From Sycon ciliatum (lineage: Eukaryota; Porifera; Calcarea; Leucosolenida; Sycettidae), in assembly GCF_964019385.1 (NCBI RefSeq), contig NC_088654.1, positions 12,802,200 through 12,866,199 on the forward strand: DNA of 64,000 bases, in the 5' to 3' direction. The position numbers and the translations under genes are program-made. Positions 23,043 to 36,480 of the stretch are shown one piece after another (the stretch's first letter is position 1; the number at the start of each line of letters is the position of its first letter). The notes below the pieces were generated by a model. It was not told where the DNA came from and ran no database searches. It saw only the letters and a program-made list of their open reading frames with translations.

Positions 23043-24086
23043 TCATGGATTGTCGGCCAGATTTCTCCATGTAGGCTTGTCCAGAGCGATGGCCCTCACA
23101 TTCCCCAGCTGACTGCTGCGCTTCAAGTCGATGTTCCTCCTCTGTAAGTCGCTTGTGATGCGCGTCGCTATGGATGTCCTTGGACGTCCACGCCCAGCCT
23201 TGGCATCTCCCGCAAAATAGCCCGTCAGCGCGATCCATGGCGGCGCATCCCTGTCCATACGGAGAATATGGCCGGTTAGCTGCCATCTTCTCCTGTCCAC
23301 GATGTCAGATAGTGGTTCCGTGTTGCACCTCTCATACAGCTCAGTATTTGATATCCTGGCTGGGTAGACTATGCCAATGAGCCGTCGGAGCTGCTTCCGG
23401 TGGAAAACGTTAAGCGATTCTGCTTGTGCTGCCGTGAGCCCCCATGCGCCGCAGTTATACAAAAGAACGGGCAGAACCAGGGCATTATACAGGCGGATGC
23501 GCCTCTGCTCACTGACCTTCCCACGCCTCAGCCAGAGGCTATACATCCTGCCGTATGCACTCGAAGGGAGGTCTTTCCTCCGCTCCAGGTCCTCACTGTC
23601 GCCAATGAGGGACCCTAGCTGCCTGCTGGACCGCCAGGAGTCTGAAGTTGATGTCAGATGCAAGAATTTGGTCTTGGTCTCGTTTACTGTAAGGGACCAA
23701 TCCCCGAGTTCTGCGCTAATGATGGGGAGGCTTCGCTTCAGCCACTCCTCACTGGTTGAGTACAATGTCACATCATCGGCGTAACCTGTTTCTCCAGGTA
23801 TGTGACGGTCGGCGAAAGGGCGTTCGGGAAGGTTTGCTCTCACTTGGCGCAGTGCTGCCTCCAGGTAACAAATAAAAAGAACAGGGCTCAAGCCATCTCC
23901 CTGGGGGGTGCCGATGGTGCTGAGAAACGGATTGTAATTACCATTCATGTATTGCGCTTCAGATTTTCTTCCGTTTTTGTCCGCTCTTGGTGCGTTACCG
24001 GCATGGCGATACTGAGACCTAATGGTCAGTGGAGTGCCTGTAGCCTCACCAGCACTGCTACTATCTGTGACTGTGGAGACCACCAT
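23043..24086 (-). mobile_element. 5'-truncated LINE, RTE-like C-terminal half
   Basis: A 347-codon frame with STIGTPQGDGLSPVLF, GYADDVTL and a C-terminal part QLRRLIGIVYPARISN, RRRWQLTGHILRM, GRPRTSIATRITSDL. The GHILRM...GRPRT end is like RTE-type elements, but the clade is not certain. The upstream fingers/palm part is absent and the 5' end abuts the CT array at 24121. It is related to the broken copy at 41929-44000 (same RISN.LY.RC and L.GHI.R segments). Confidence 0.85.
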
Positions 24087-24117
24087 TCAATGTCTCGTCC
24101 TCCCCTAACCGTACCCC

Positions 24118-26434
<2,317 letters not shown>

Positions 26435-26950
26435 TTACCCACGCTTCGGAATGCGCTTGAAGTAGAAGGAGATCTCATCATAGCTGGACAGGCAAAACGA
26501 CAGGTTGGCGTAGCAGTAGGCCACCAGCTCCGTGGTGGCGCGGCGCAACGCAGCAATTCGCTCCCACGCACGCTGGCTGAACCTCATCTCCGGCGTTTTG
26601 TCCTTGGCCAGGGCGTTACGGATGCGAGCCATCTTAGCGTCGTCCGGTAGGATGTGGAACATTGAGATACCTCTCTTCACCAACTTCTGGAATTTGTTAC
26701 GGTAGAAGGCGCATACGTTATCCAAGATCAGCACTTCTCCCTTGTAGTCCAGTGTAGGAGTGATTGGACTATAGCACAAGCGCGCGATCGTCCTGATCGA
26801 CTCAGCGTATAAGTCGAGTCCGGGCCCGTGGCGTGAAAGCTGGTCACCGTCATCTGCTGTCGTCTGCTCTGCTGCAGCCACCAGCAATATCAGTAACAGC
26901 ACCGGCTTGGAAACGAGGATGGCCGCCATAGGACGGCTGCCTGGGGCCAT
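26435..26950 (-). CDS. Small secreted four-Cys protein, member 1
   Basis: 171 residues, single visible exon, start MAPGSRPMAA at 26950 (an ATG three codons upstream at 26959 is also in frame). A signal peptide is clear (VLLLILLVAAAEQTTA). The mature part has four Cys in the family pattern (ARLC, DNVC, VAYC, LSFC) and the conserved blocks C.xYR.KF.K.V.RG and NLS.C, the latter an N-glycosylation sequon. Predicted mostly helical. It is diverged from members 2 and 3 but clearly homologous over the full length. It lies head-to-head with member 2, start codons 0.9 kb apart. No known domain recognised; a helical cytokine-like or other secreted ligand would fit the shape but is speculation. The stop TAA sits in GTGGGTAAA, which could also be a splice donor. 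Confidence 0.7.
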   Translation of the reverse strand: MAPGSRPMAAILVSKPVLLLILLVAAAEQTTADDGDQLSRHGPGLDLYAESIRTIARLCYSPITPTLDYKGEVLILDNVCAFYRNKFQKLVKRGISMFHILPDDAKMARIRNALAKDKTPEMRFSQRAWERIAALRRATTELVAYCYANLSFCLSSYDEISFYFKRIPKRG

Positions 26951-27854
26951 GCTGAACACAGAATGGTAGAACTTGTAAAATGCGCAACGTCGACGGCAGC
27001 TTTCACTCTGCTGAAAGGTCCCCGCACTTGCACGGCTGCTGCGAGTCTTGTCACGAATAGGGCGAACAATTCACAAGGCCGACTATTATCATTGATTATT
27101 AGGGCAACCCGCGAACGTCGGTAGTCTGTGGTCGGTGTGGCCACACGCCAAATCCTACGGCGGCGCACAACACAAGTGTGGAGAAACTATAGTAGACCCG
27201 TCCGGCACTACAATTGTACGTGTGTCCCCTGCCTGGAGAGTAGATGCCAAGCAACGCGTCAAATAATTACGATACCACGGCAAGGCCAGCTAGGTGGCGG
27301 GGAGCTGTCAGGCACCGGTATTTTGACGAACCTGGCTGCAAAGTATCGAGAGTGGATCTACTCTTGAAAGTATCCATTGAGCTCCTGAATACTACAAATA
27401 GTAGTGGTCTACACGTAGTGGAGTCTACTGACGTACTGTGTTGTAGAAAAAAGCCCTACAAAGCAGCCTAACCATAACCCATCAGGTACTGTGCACGCAT
27501 GTGCAGTGTACTGTATGGTATAATCGGGCCCTGTCGCGTCTCAATACCTTTCATGGGTTCTATACTTTGCAGCCATATTTAGAGGTTTTTGTACGGGTGT
27601 AGTCCAAGTCGGGTTCCAGCGAGTCTGGAGACGACAGGCACAAAATACAAGCTCCCAGTCGGGCACTCGCAGTTCAATTATTATTTGCTGCAGAAATCTT
27701 ACTTTGCCAGCTTGGTGCATGCGCCAGCCAGTGCATGTGGCCGTGGTGTTAATTAATAATAATTGTCCTCAAGTCACGAAAAAAACCTTGATTGCTTATT
27801 CTATTATCCCGCCGGGACCCGGGAGTACGAGTGTTGCGCAGGAGGCAGGAAAGG
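26951..27854. promoter_or_regulatory. Putative bidirectional promoter interval
   Basis: The 0.9 kb between the divergent starts of members 1 and 2 must contain both promoters. No TATA box or other motif could be assigned with confidence, and no coding frame in it resembles a protein. Confidence 0.4.
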
Positions 27855-28352
27855 ATGGCCGGGACAAGAAAGCAGATGGCTCCGTGGACGTGGGCGGGTG
27901 TGAGTGTTGTCCTGCTCATGATCTTAGTAGTTGCCGGATCAGTCAATGGTGACGACTTCGAGTCGTGGAGTCTTATACCCGTCGCCGTGGACGAGTTTGT
28001 GGAGGCGACGAAGACAATCACCGAAATCTGCCATCAACAAAGATTGATACTGAGGGACTGCGAATGGTACCGGAGCAAGTTCCACAAAGTGGTGGGTCGA
28101 GGACTCAAACTCTTCCCTAGTGCGTCAGATCAAAAGAAAGCGGATCAGTTGTTGGCGCAGGTGCAAGTACTTGCAAGCCGTGTTTCGCCTATGATGACAG
28201 CCAGCAAAAGTCGCGCAGATACCAAGGCCGTCTTGCAGCATGCAACACTGCAGCTTGTCTCGTTCTGTTTTACGAACCTGTCCGTCTGCCAAGTGCCATA
28301 TATCCTCAACCGTCTGGATGCGAATTTCCTCGCCCGAGCATACCGTGGGTAA
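27855..28352 (+). CDS. Small secreted four-Cys protein, member 2
   Basis: 165 residues from ATG at 27855 (context AGGATGGCC; the longer frame starts at 27792). Signal peptide VSVVLLMILVVAGSVNG, cleavage probably before DDF. The mature part carries Cys in TEIC, LRDC, VSFC and LSVC, the block CEWYRSKFHKVVGRG, and the conserved sequon NLS. It is closely related to member 3 (46.8 kb) and distantly to member 1. The frame ends in CGTGGGTAATCG; all three members end in ..RG then GTGGGTA(A/G), so either the stop is conserved or this is a splice donor to an unseen exon. Function unknown; no homologous family recognised. Confidence 0.72.
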   Translation: MAGTRKQMAPWTWAGVSVVLLMILVVAGSVNGDDFESWSLIPVAVDEFVEATKTITEICHQQRLILRDCEWYRSKFHKVVGRGLKLFPSASDQKKADQLLAQVQVLASRVSPMMTASKSRADTKAVLQHATLQLVSFCFTNLSVCQVPYILNRLDANFLARAYRG

Positions 28353-29450
28353 TCGCCAGGCGCCACTTTCCATACTTGGTGAGGGTTCTGGATGGTTTTT
28401 TTTCTCTATGACAGCTCACGCAGAACGGTCACTGCCTGCATATGGAAGCAAACTACTGAGTATGCGCGAATAAGCTGCACTAAATTCAGCTGATAGTATC
28501 AGGGTTTGCTTGGCGCGTTATGAACGGAGTTGTGCCTTTGTAATTGCTTTGTAATTATTTTTATTGTAAAGTAGAGGTTGGTGCACTTCCCCAATTTTTT
28601 TTATTGTTTAAGGATTCCTGGAAATGGCCAAAGGCTTTGGCCCGTCGAGGGGTTTCCCCAGCTTTCCATGGTACGAAGCATAGGACAATGGGTTGTTGCT
28701 GACAGTTCAGATGCGCCAAACACAGAACCAAAACTCGTTTCTATCAAGTATACCTATTGCTGTTCTCTTGCATGAACTGCCCTCACCCAATGCTGCGGTA
28801 TCTTATAAATCCATCCATGAGTTCTCTTCTAAGGGTTCGCAAACTCCGTTGCAGCCATTTACGTAGTGATTTTTGATTTGTTTGTCCAAACACTCACATG
28901 AGGTTTGGTCTCGCTGCTGCAATAGTTAGTCATGCGGCTCACTCTATTATTTTTTCGAACATCCCTTTCTCATGTCGGCGCGATGATTTTGTCTGGTTGC
29001 AATTATTATTTTGTGAGCTTTTGATTTCATTTTGTCCTTCTGCTTTTGATTTCATTTGTCCTTTAGATTTTGATTTCATTTGTCCTTCTGCTTTCATGTG
29101 TCCTTCTGCTTCTGGTTTCATTTGTCCTTCTGCCCGGCTGCATGTGGTATTAATTTAGTCACTCTGACTTAATCATGATAGCAATTGAGCGGGCAAAAAA
29201 ACGTAAAATTCTTCATCCCCTTCCTTTTCTTTGAGTAAGTTCTATACTTTTATTTTCATGCGTTTCGCTTCCTTCATTGGTTTGTCTTATCGGTTCCTGG
29301 GTTAAATTGAGAGATTGCTAACTTAACTCCAGCAAAATTCGTTACTGTTTGGCATGAACGGTTCACTTTCCAAATATATGCTTCAACGTACATGTACGTA
29401 CGGATGCAGCGGATTGGGTATTCGGTTTTTTATCACTTGTTGGTTAGTCT
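27880..29450 (+). repeat. Segmental duplication, copy 1
   Basis: From about 27880 to 29450 the sequence matches 46866-48469 in the same order: the member 2 coding region, its 3' flank, a short tandem repeat and the TTCAACGTACATGTACGTAC segment. Similarity stops abruptly at CACTTGTTGG. 29451-30329 shows no gene. Confidence 0.88.
29018..29130 (+). repeat. 21-24-bp tandem repeat (VNTR)
   Basis: About five units of TTTTGATTTCATTTGTCCTT plus a short tail. The duplicated copy at 48025-48117 has about four units, so the copy number changed after the duplication. Confidence 0.8.
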
Positions 29451-30329
29451 GTGGGCCAAGTGACAAAAATGTGAATTCTCGTTCCGAGTAAGAGGGCACC
29501 GCAATTTTTTTGGCCCAGTCGATAGATGGACTGGCATACATTGAAAACCCGTTTGTTGTCATTCCTGAATTTGTCCAAGGGTTGCTCGGCGAGTGAAATA
29601 CAAATCAGCACTGGTTGCCATGGTAACCAGAACCTAAAATTGGATTTTCTGGCTAATTACAATGTTTTTGGTATTATTATTTTTTCCACAGGGTCATATA
29701 TCCAGAGTGCTTCCTTCCCAGATTCAACTGGAAAGAGAAAAATATGATATAACATGAAGAATAAAGAAAAACAAAATGCCCAACACGTTCATATTGTTCA
29801 TGTACACGGACGTGTGCAAGAAGACCGCGTGTGGCAAACACAATACTGTAACTACTTCGAAACATCATTTGAGTCATTGTATACCATTTTATCAGATCAT
29901 AATAGGACTGCCGGGCTGTGGCATGCAGGTACTGTACATTGCAGAATACTATGTCTGATCTAAGAATATCTCAGACCGTTCAATACAAAAATGGTGTACA
30001 TTATACAGATATGAGGCAGAACACACAACCGCATTTATGCATTGCATAGTTATTATATGGGTTGCAGAATAATCTGAATGTCCAGAGAAAGGATCACAAC
30101 ACTGTGACCATCAGCACAGGTCACTGACAGACCAGACCTGAAGGACCGCGTGACCCCAGAAGACTACGTTTGTTGCAGCTGTGTACGAGGGAGACTTCGT
30201 CATCATAACACTGACTTATACTGCAGGATTAGCCATACGGAATATGTTTCATGTTGCCGAAAAAGGTCGACCTGTAGAGAATAATCAGGTCACAGAAAAT
30301 ACACAATTCCAAGTCCAATGATCATCCAA

Positions 30330-30374
30330 CGTGTGGACAGAACTAGTTCGTCCTTTGTGGACTCATCAGCGCAG
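30330..30374 (-). ncRNA. Decayed hammerhead ribozyme, sister of 49436-49481
   Basis: Minus strand: CTGCG, CTGATGA (30369-30363), perfect stem II GTCC-ACAAA-GGAC and GAA are kept, but stem III (CTAGTTCTG) and the 3' half of stem I no longer pair. The flank (CGCAGCACAGAGGAAAT..) matches the intact copy. 30375-30641 has no gene. Confidence 0.65.
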
Positions 30375-30648
30375 CACAGAGGAAATAAGGCCGAAGCCGA
30401 TGGCAATGAAAATAATCGCAATGATCATTCCCGTGCATTTTATATCTCCCACATTGATTTTAGTTCACATGTGATATTGATACTGAACACTGAGCAAACA
30501 TCAGAAGGACTTGAATTGGGCATTATGTACAGTCACGTACATGTACATGTTCATGATTGTACAATGTGCATCACTGAACTCTAATGAACACTCAATCTTC
30601 AATCACATTATACATACCTGTCAGGATGGGCATTCTTTTTCTTATTCA

Positions 30649-32113
30649 TCCTCGTCTTCACTGAGTTCTGCAGTTACTTGAAGCTCCAGTGGTTGCCCAT
30701 TCTCACACTCCTGGCCCGAGTGAGGGCACTTGCAAGCATCCGTGCAATTGAGGTGCTGTCTCCGGCGGGAGCAATGTCCGTGCTTGCAGCCTGTCGTGCA
30801 ACCGCATGAAACAAATTCCATCAGGCTCGATGGTGCTGGTGCCAAGCTGAGCCAGTTCACTACCAAACCACCGCCAGAACCAATGGTCCACCCTTGACCA
30901 GGGCTATGCGGTGGTGGGACATCCGCGGAAGCTTCCAGAGCACGGCGCCAGATACTGGCCTGGTAATTTGCTCTTGCAGCATGCTTGCGCAGCGCATCTT
31001 GGCAAGGAGGAAGGGAGCTGGATTGCGTCGAGCGAGAGCAGAACATCTGGTATCGCACTTTGTTGATAGATGTGGCGGTGTTGAAGCCGTATATACCGCA
31101 AGTGAACTGCTCGATGCAGGCGAAAATGTCAGCTGGTAGTGCGTCAAATGATGCACCGAGTTGTTGTTGTTGTTGTTGTTTATTTTACTTCGCAGATTCT
31201 AACGGGCAAGTTGCCCAATAACAAGAAAGCGAAGGCAAAGAAAATAATACTAGTAAAAGAAATAACCGGGGGCAGCAGAAAATGAATAATAGCTTTAAGA
31301 ACTCAGATGGTGAGCCAAGGAACAAATTTCCATGTTACAAATAATCGCTTTTAAAAGTAAAAAGAAAAGAGCGGGTGGTACAGCAGACTTCCTATTCTGA
31401 ATTCCCTGAACCAAGCAGAGACATTAGCTGGGTGCATGTCACTATTACACAGTAGCAAGAGAGTGCTGCCATAGCCTTTCGAGCCAGCTCGCCTTGTTGC
31501 TTGGTGATCGGCTGAAATGCTAGCTTCTTCCCTCTGCCACTGAAGGCACTGGTTGTGTCACAACCTGTAGAGGCATGCATCCCCACCATGGCTTCGCAAA
31601 CAGGGGCACTAAGCTCTCGTGTAATTCCTGTAGCATTGTTTATGGTACTGTACGTAGTTAACCTCGCGCGCAAATATTCCAGAGACGGATTGCAACTTGG
31701 ACCTTTTCGTCTTTTCTGACGTTTGCTGCGTGTAACAGCTTCGCTGCAGTGTGTGCGTATTCATACCTGCTTGTGGACTGGACTACATTTTTCCGGCCAG
31801 GTTGCTGGCGCCTCTCCTTCCCGCAAAATATGCAGCCCTTCATGCCTGGAGCTACGACGGGCGCGGCTAGTGCGGCGCGCGTGCTGGGGCGGCGCTTGGC
31901 TTCTGGCTCTATCGACTCCGGCACAGACAGTTCTTCCGAATGGCTAGATGAGGGGTACTCTGCCTTCGTCGGAGGGTTATATTCGTTATTTTCTGGTAAC
32001 ATTTTCTGTGGAAGCCTCCGTTTTCAGGCCAAACATCACTACGACATAACTCCCTGAGCTCAGCTAAATTTTCTACGGCAACAGCTTCACTAGTGCATAT
32101 TTCACACACCTTC
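30649..32113 (-). pseudogene. Broken copy of a multi-copy invertebrate gene family
   Basis: In-order fragments on the minus strand: GGFHRKCYQKITNI and CIFCGKER near 31.8-32.1 kb; VCEAMVGMHASTGCDTTSAF near 31.58 kb; then LGASFDALPADIFACIEQF and TCGIYGFNTATSINKVRYQ leading into ANYQASIWRRALEA and a Cys-rich end FVSCGCTTGCKHGHC / NCTDACKCPHSGQEC. I recall this set of motifs from uncharacterised proteins repeated in many invertebrate genomes, likely mobile or virus-like in origin. The middle part is missing, frames are shifted, and a repeat tail (31160-31390, (GTT)n plus unrelated sequence) interrupts it. Confidence 0.65.
31160..31390 (-). mobile_element. Retroposon tail inserted in the pseudogene
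   Basis: Read on the minus strand it ends GGGCAACTTGCCCGTTAGAA, then TCTGCGAAGTAAAATAAA and (CAA)n, the arrangement of a LINE or SINE 3' end. Body unidentified. Confidence 0.45.
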
Positions 32114-32127
32114 TTCCACGTTGTCTG

Positions 32128-32128
32128 G

Positions 32129-32174
<46 letters not shown>

Positions 32175-32300
32175 AATTTATTATTTTGATAGGGAAGGCC
32201 CTACAGACGTTGCCGTCTTGTTACAGGGAACCCTAAGTGCTCTTTACTGGGTGAAGGGCTTCACCTTCTCACCGCACTCCGGAACGTGAATGAGACACTT
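32128..32300 (-). mobile_element. Retroposon 3' end with (TAC)n tail
   Basis: Minus strand: CCCTGTAACAAGACGGCAAC, then GGGCCTTCCCTATCAAAATA, ATAAATTC and (TAC)n. The same end occurs at about 39727-39775, so it is the 3' terminus of one retroposon family. Confidence 0.6.
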
Positions 32301-32327
32301 TAAACTCATCACGACGCTTACTTCTAG

Positions 32328-32648
32328 CAAGAGTACATAACCCCCCAGAGTGTGCAACTCCACTATGGGTGCTGTCCCGACAGAATTTCAAGTTGACGTC
32401 ATTTTGATGATGCAATGCGCACTGTACACGGATTATCAGACGAATCCGGAACCTGTGGTTGACCGAAGCCGATCGATCCTGTACAAATTATTGGAAAGAA
32501 AAACGTGTGATCCGTTGACACCCGTACACATGTTGTAAATCACTGGTGCAAGGAGCATTGCGTCATAAATAATGACGTCAACTTGAAATTCTGTCGGGAC
32601 AGCAGGGTATGTGGGAGTTGCACACTCTTGGGGGGTTATGTACTCTTG
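32328..32648. mobile_element. MITE with a 7-bp TSD, longest copy
   Basis: 321 bp, ends CAAGAGTACATAACCCCCCA and complement, inner inverted parts (CTGTCCCGACAGAATTTCAA / TTGAAATTCTGTCGGGACAG). Target duplication CTTCTAG at 32321-32327 and 32649-32655. No transposase. Confidence 0.93.
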
Positions 32649-33548
32649 CTTCTAGTGCTACTTGACCACAGACATACTAGTACAAACTGAAACCAAAAAA
32701 CCAATCTCGAAATGAAAGTTCAAACTGAGAAGGAAGATGCCAAGTATAGTGGGTGCACGCCTGCACTGCATGCAGCGCATGCAGAGAGTTAGAATTGTGG
32801 GTGCACGCCTGCAGAGAGTGTGCAGTGCACCAGATCGTACCAGATCACGACTTGACATGACAGGTAAGGGCCTGGTCAGACTGCGGCAAATTTTGGTTGC
32901 CTGACGAAAAAAGAACAGCGTCCAGAATTTGAATCGCGATCACACTACACATGTGGGGAGAGTGAAAATTCAAACTTCATTTCGAGCGTCAAGTGGTAAT
33001 CTCCACGAACGACGTCAAATTCCTTCACCTTGTGGATCGCCAACACCTTCAGTGCAATCCTTGAAAACATCCTTATGAGTTTTGTTGTTGTCCGTGGCCA
33101 ATTAGCTCCTCGATATCGATATGAAAAAATCAGTGAGTATCAGCGTCAATGGCGTATCAGCGTCAAATCCTGTTTGGAGCGGCCTAGGGCCTGGTCAGAC
33201 TGCGGCAAAATCGAAATAATCCTAGGATTATAATGCGAATCTCCATAGTAACTTGCCGCCAGAGCGGCAAAAGCGAGAGTTGACGCTCCAAAAAAAAAGC
33301 AAGAACGGACCACGCTTTTCCGCTCCAAACAGGATTTGACGCTGATACGCCATTGACGCTGATAATCACTGATTTTTTCATCTCGATATCGAGGAGCTAA
33401 TTGGCCACGGACAACAACAAAACTCATAAGGATGGTTGCAAGGATTGCACTGAAGGTGTTGGTGATCCCCAAGGTGAATGAATTTGACGTTGTTCGTGGA
33501 AATTACCACTTGACGCTCGAAATGAAGTTTGAATTTTCACTCTCCCAA

Positions 33549-34030
33549 CATTTAGAAAAGCGATCCTGTCAGCTTTTCTATTATTGTGTTCACATGGCGC
33601 TACCTAACGACACCGCTATTCAGACACGTTGTCTACGTAGCTACGTAAGTTTCTACGTAAGATGCTCGGTACCTGGTCCTGGACCAGGGAGCTACTCCAT
33701 GGCTCCATCGCGCGGCCGGCTGGCCGCATGCATGTGCATTGCGGACTTTTTGTTGTTGCCTTTTCGGATGTGGATGCACGAGGAACTTCCTTCTTTGGAA
33801 CTGCTTCTTACATGAGCTGTTTCGGATATTTCGTCTCCTGGCCTGGCTTATTTCGTTTCGGCGCTGCTGAGACCTCCTTTCGCGGAATATTACTCAATGA
33901 CAGGTGAGTTGACCAGTTCCCTTTGATTCATTTGCTTGTGTTGACTCTTTCATTTACGAAAAGTGTGCTGATTTTGGGCGGAATGCAATAAATAATGGAA
34001 AAGCTGACAGGATCTCCTTTCTAAATTTAG
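33549..34030. mobile_element. Nested element with 40-bp inverted ends
   Basis: ATTTAGAAAAGCGATCCTGT and CAGCTTTTCTATTATT at the left are inverted at 33987-34030. Inside and beyond, a block of about 120 bp is duplicated (33864-33982 and 34036-34160; CAATGACAGGTGA, GATTCATTTGCTT, GTGTGCTGATTTT). Confidence 0.6.
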
Positions 34031-34700
34031 CTTTTCCGCTGCCGAGGCCTCCTTTTACGGAATACTCAATGACAGGTGATCTCTGATTTGACCAGTTTCC
34101 TTCGATTCATTTGCTTATGCTCACCCTTTCATTTACGGAAACGTGTGCTGATTTTATTCGGCTTTAGATCCATTTTTATCTCTTTGCCCTTGCCTACAGT
34201 GTGCGAAGAACGCGAGTTCACCTTCTTGACGGTAAGGCTTATGTTAGATGTTTTGTCGAAAGACTCATATTCATTGTACATTGGTACGTTACAAGTAAGG
34301 CACTGGTCAGTGGCATACTATCGTTTGCAGTTCCCAATCTGGAGGGAAAGGTTCAAGGACTCATTGACCGAGTTTGCCAAATAAATTCGCATATCAGGGA
34401 AAATCTCCATTGTGGAGAGGTTCAGTAACTTGTTTGCTTCATACGAAACAAGCCAATGGGTGCAGTCTCGTCTCGTGAAAATCTCGTACTTGTATGATTG
34501 GATTTGTTTACTCGAGTCTGGGCTGTTTGATTTGTGAGTACCGCCGAGATTGCACTGCCCCAAATAAAGTTTCGTGCCGCCAAAGCAAGAATTACGATCT
34601 GTAATCTGTTTGTAGTACCTGCAAGAATGTGCAGTACATGTATCGTACTTTCTCTGTTGCTGTTTCAGTTGCCGTGATGTTGCTAAAGAAAGGTTCAGTA

Positions 34701-34981
34701 GAGAGGTTCGGCAAAACGAAAATTCGAACGAAGTTTCGCGACAGTCCTTGCGAAAGTGTGTACGAATTTTTGCACGAACTTTCCGTTCTGCACATTTTCG
34801 TAGTTTGCGCGGGCCAAGTGCACGTACGCCATGATGACCCGATCTCACGAAATTTCCTACGACAGTTCATTTGGCGTTCCATGTAAGTTTCGCGTCCAAA
34901 GTTGCGAAAGTTCGTGCGAAGTTTTGCACTTCATGATGTAGAGCGAAAGTTTGTACGCATTTTCGTTCTGCAGAACCTCTC
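34701..34981. mobile_element. TA-flanked MITE, GAGAGGTT family
   Basis: 281 bp, ends GAGAGGTTCGGCAAAACGAA and the complement of TTCGTTCTGCAGAACCTCTC, flanked by TA. A second copy lies at 52314-52628. The interior is rich in TTCG/CGAA. Confidence 0.8.
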
Positions 34982-35862
34982 TAGTGAGTCATTTGTTTCA
35001 TACGAGACGAGTCAATGAGTCGGTGTGGCTTAGAATCTTTCACTGTAGAAGAAATCTATTTGTATGTCTATTGGAGAAATAATTGTATTCATTGGTTATA
35101 AAATAGGTTAAGACAAACTCACAGAATAAAATACCATCGGTAGCTTGGTGTTCGTCCTAAAGAGGTTCGACTGGATATCATTCATACTCACCAAAAGATG
35201 TGTTAGATTTTATTATCATGGAGTGCCTTGTTTATCTCTCAGTATCAGTACCTCCAACCATAGCCTTGACCCATTTATCCTCAGGATCAGTGTAGTTCTT
35301 GGAACGAGGTGTCGGACTCAGCAATGTATTTGTTTACATTTTAATACATGTTTATTGTTCCTCCTTTGCTGTGTTTTAGATAATCGTGGACTAACAGTTT
35401 GAAGTCATTGAACTACTTCCAAAAGTTGTATCGACATCAACAGGATAGCGATTTCAGTGCAATATGATGCTGGATGACCTTATCACGATAACCCATGATT
35501 ATACCATTATAAACACAGAACAACAAAAATATCTGCGACATGCACCTGGCGCATGGCCATACATGTATTTCTCAAATAAACCTGATCGAGGGTGGGGAAA
35601 TCTGAAATATCTGAAAGGCAAGACAAATTCATGAAATTCTGCAACGGCAACATGCACAGAATGATCTCCGTATAAAAAAAGTATCACCACCACTACTCAC
35701 ATGTTTCCCCGCAGAAGAACATGCATTATGCTAGTGCCATTTTCTGCAAGAAAAGGCTTGCACATCAATGCGTATAATACGGTATTGATATGATGTGAAG
35801 GCCATCATTTACATATTGATATAGGGCATTCCATTGATTGGTGACAGAAAAAACAAAAGAAA

Positions 35863-36265
35863 TTATAGCAATAAAAACTGCTTTATGGCAGTTTTCTAAA
35901 AAAAGTTATTGTGTTCTAGTCCATGGACCTCGTCTAAAAAGTAAGAAATTAACGAAATGTGATAGCTGAAAATTAAAATTTCACACAAAACCTCACAATA
36001 ATCACACACAGAATTAAAGCTACATGTTGAAGACCTTTTCCCCTCGTGATCCTCTTTCCTATGCATGCATGTTGCCAATTGTTGGTGCAGTACAAGTTGT
36101 TGAAAGCAGCATTTCAAGTGTTGTGATTATTGTGAGGTTTTGTGTGAAATTTTAATTTTCAGCTATCACATTTCGTTAATTTCTTACTTTTTAGACGAGG
36201 TCCATGGACTAGAACACAATAACTTTTTTTAGAAAACTGCCATAAAGCAGTTTTTATTGCTATAA
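35863..36265. mobile_element. Foldback element with a subterminal hairpin
   Basis: Arms of about 147 bp, nearly identical, begin TTATAGCAATAAAAACTGCT and contain a small hairpin (ACTGC-TTTATG-GCAGT) and TAAAAAGTAAGAAATTA. It is related at the ends to 39512-39982. It is the outermost part of the block inserted in the Harbinger-like element. 34982-35862 shows nothing else recognisable. Confidence 0.82.
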
Positions 36266-36480
36266 TGTGTAGTGTGATCGCGATTCAAATTCTGGACGCT
36301 GTTCTGTTTTCGTCAGGCAACCAAAATTTGCCGCAGTCTGACCAGGCCCTAACACTGAATTCGTGTACTTTCGTCTATTCTGGTGCATAATCACATTTCA
36401 CAGCACCACACACACAGCGTGCGTGCAGGCATTGTACAGCGCAACACATCGGGATCGTCGACTGTGCAGTGCACGTGTAC

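Larger units (their letters stand above)
32868..36349. mobile_element. Harbinger-like foldback element with nested insertions
   Basis: Terminal inverted repeats begin GGGCCTGGTCAGACTGCGGC and extend about 85 bp on each side, flanked by TAA (32865-32867, 36350-36352). The G-rich end and 3-bp TWA duplication fit PIF/Harbinger. About 235-bp inverted arms (about 32946-33180 and 33311-33548) follow the left end, with a third copy of the terminus at 33187 in their loop. Comparing the arms shows that about 2.7 kb (33549-36265) was inserted near the right end. No transposase was found. Confidence 0.75.
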
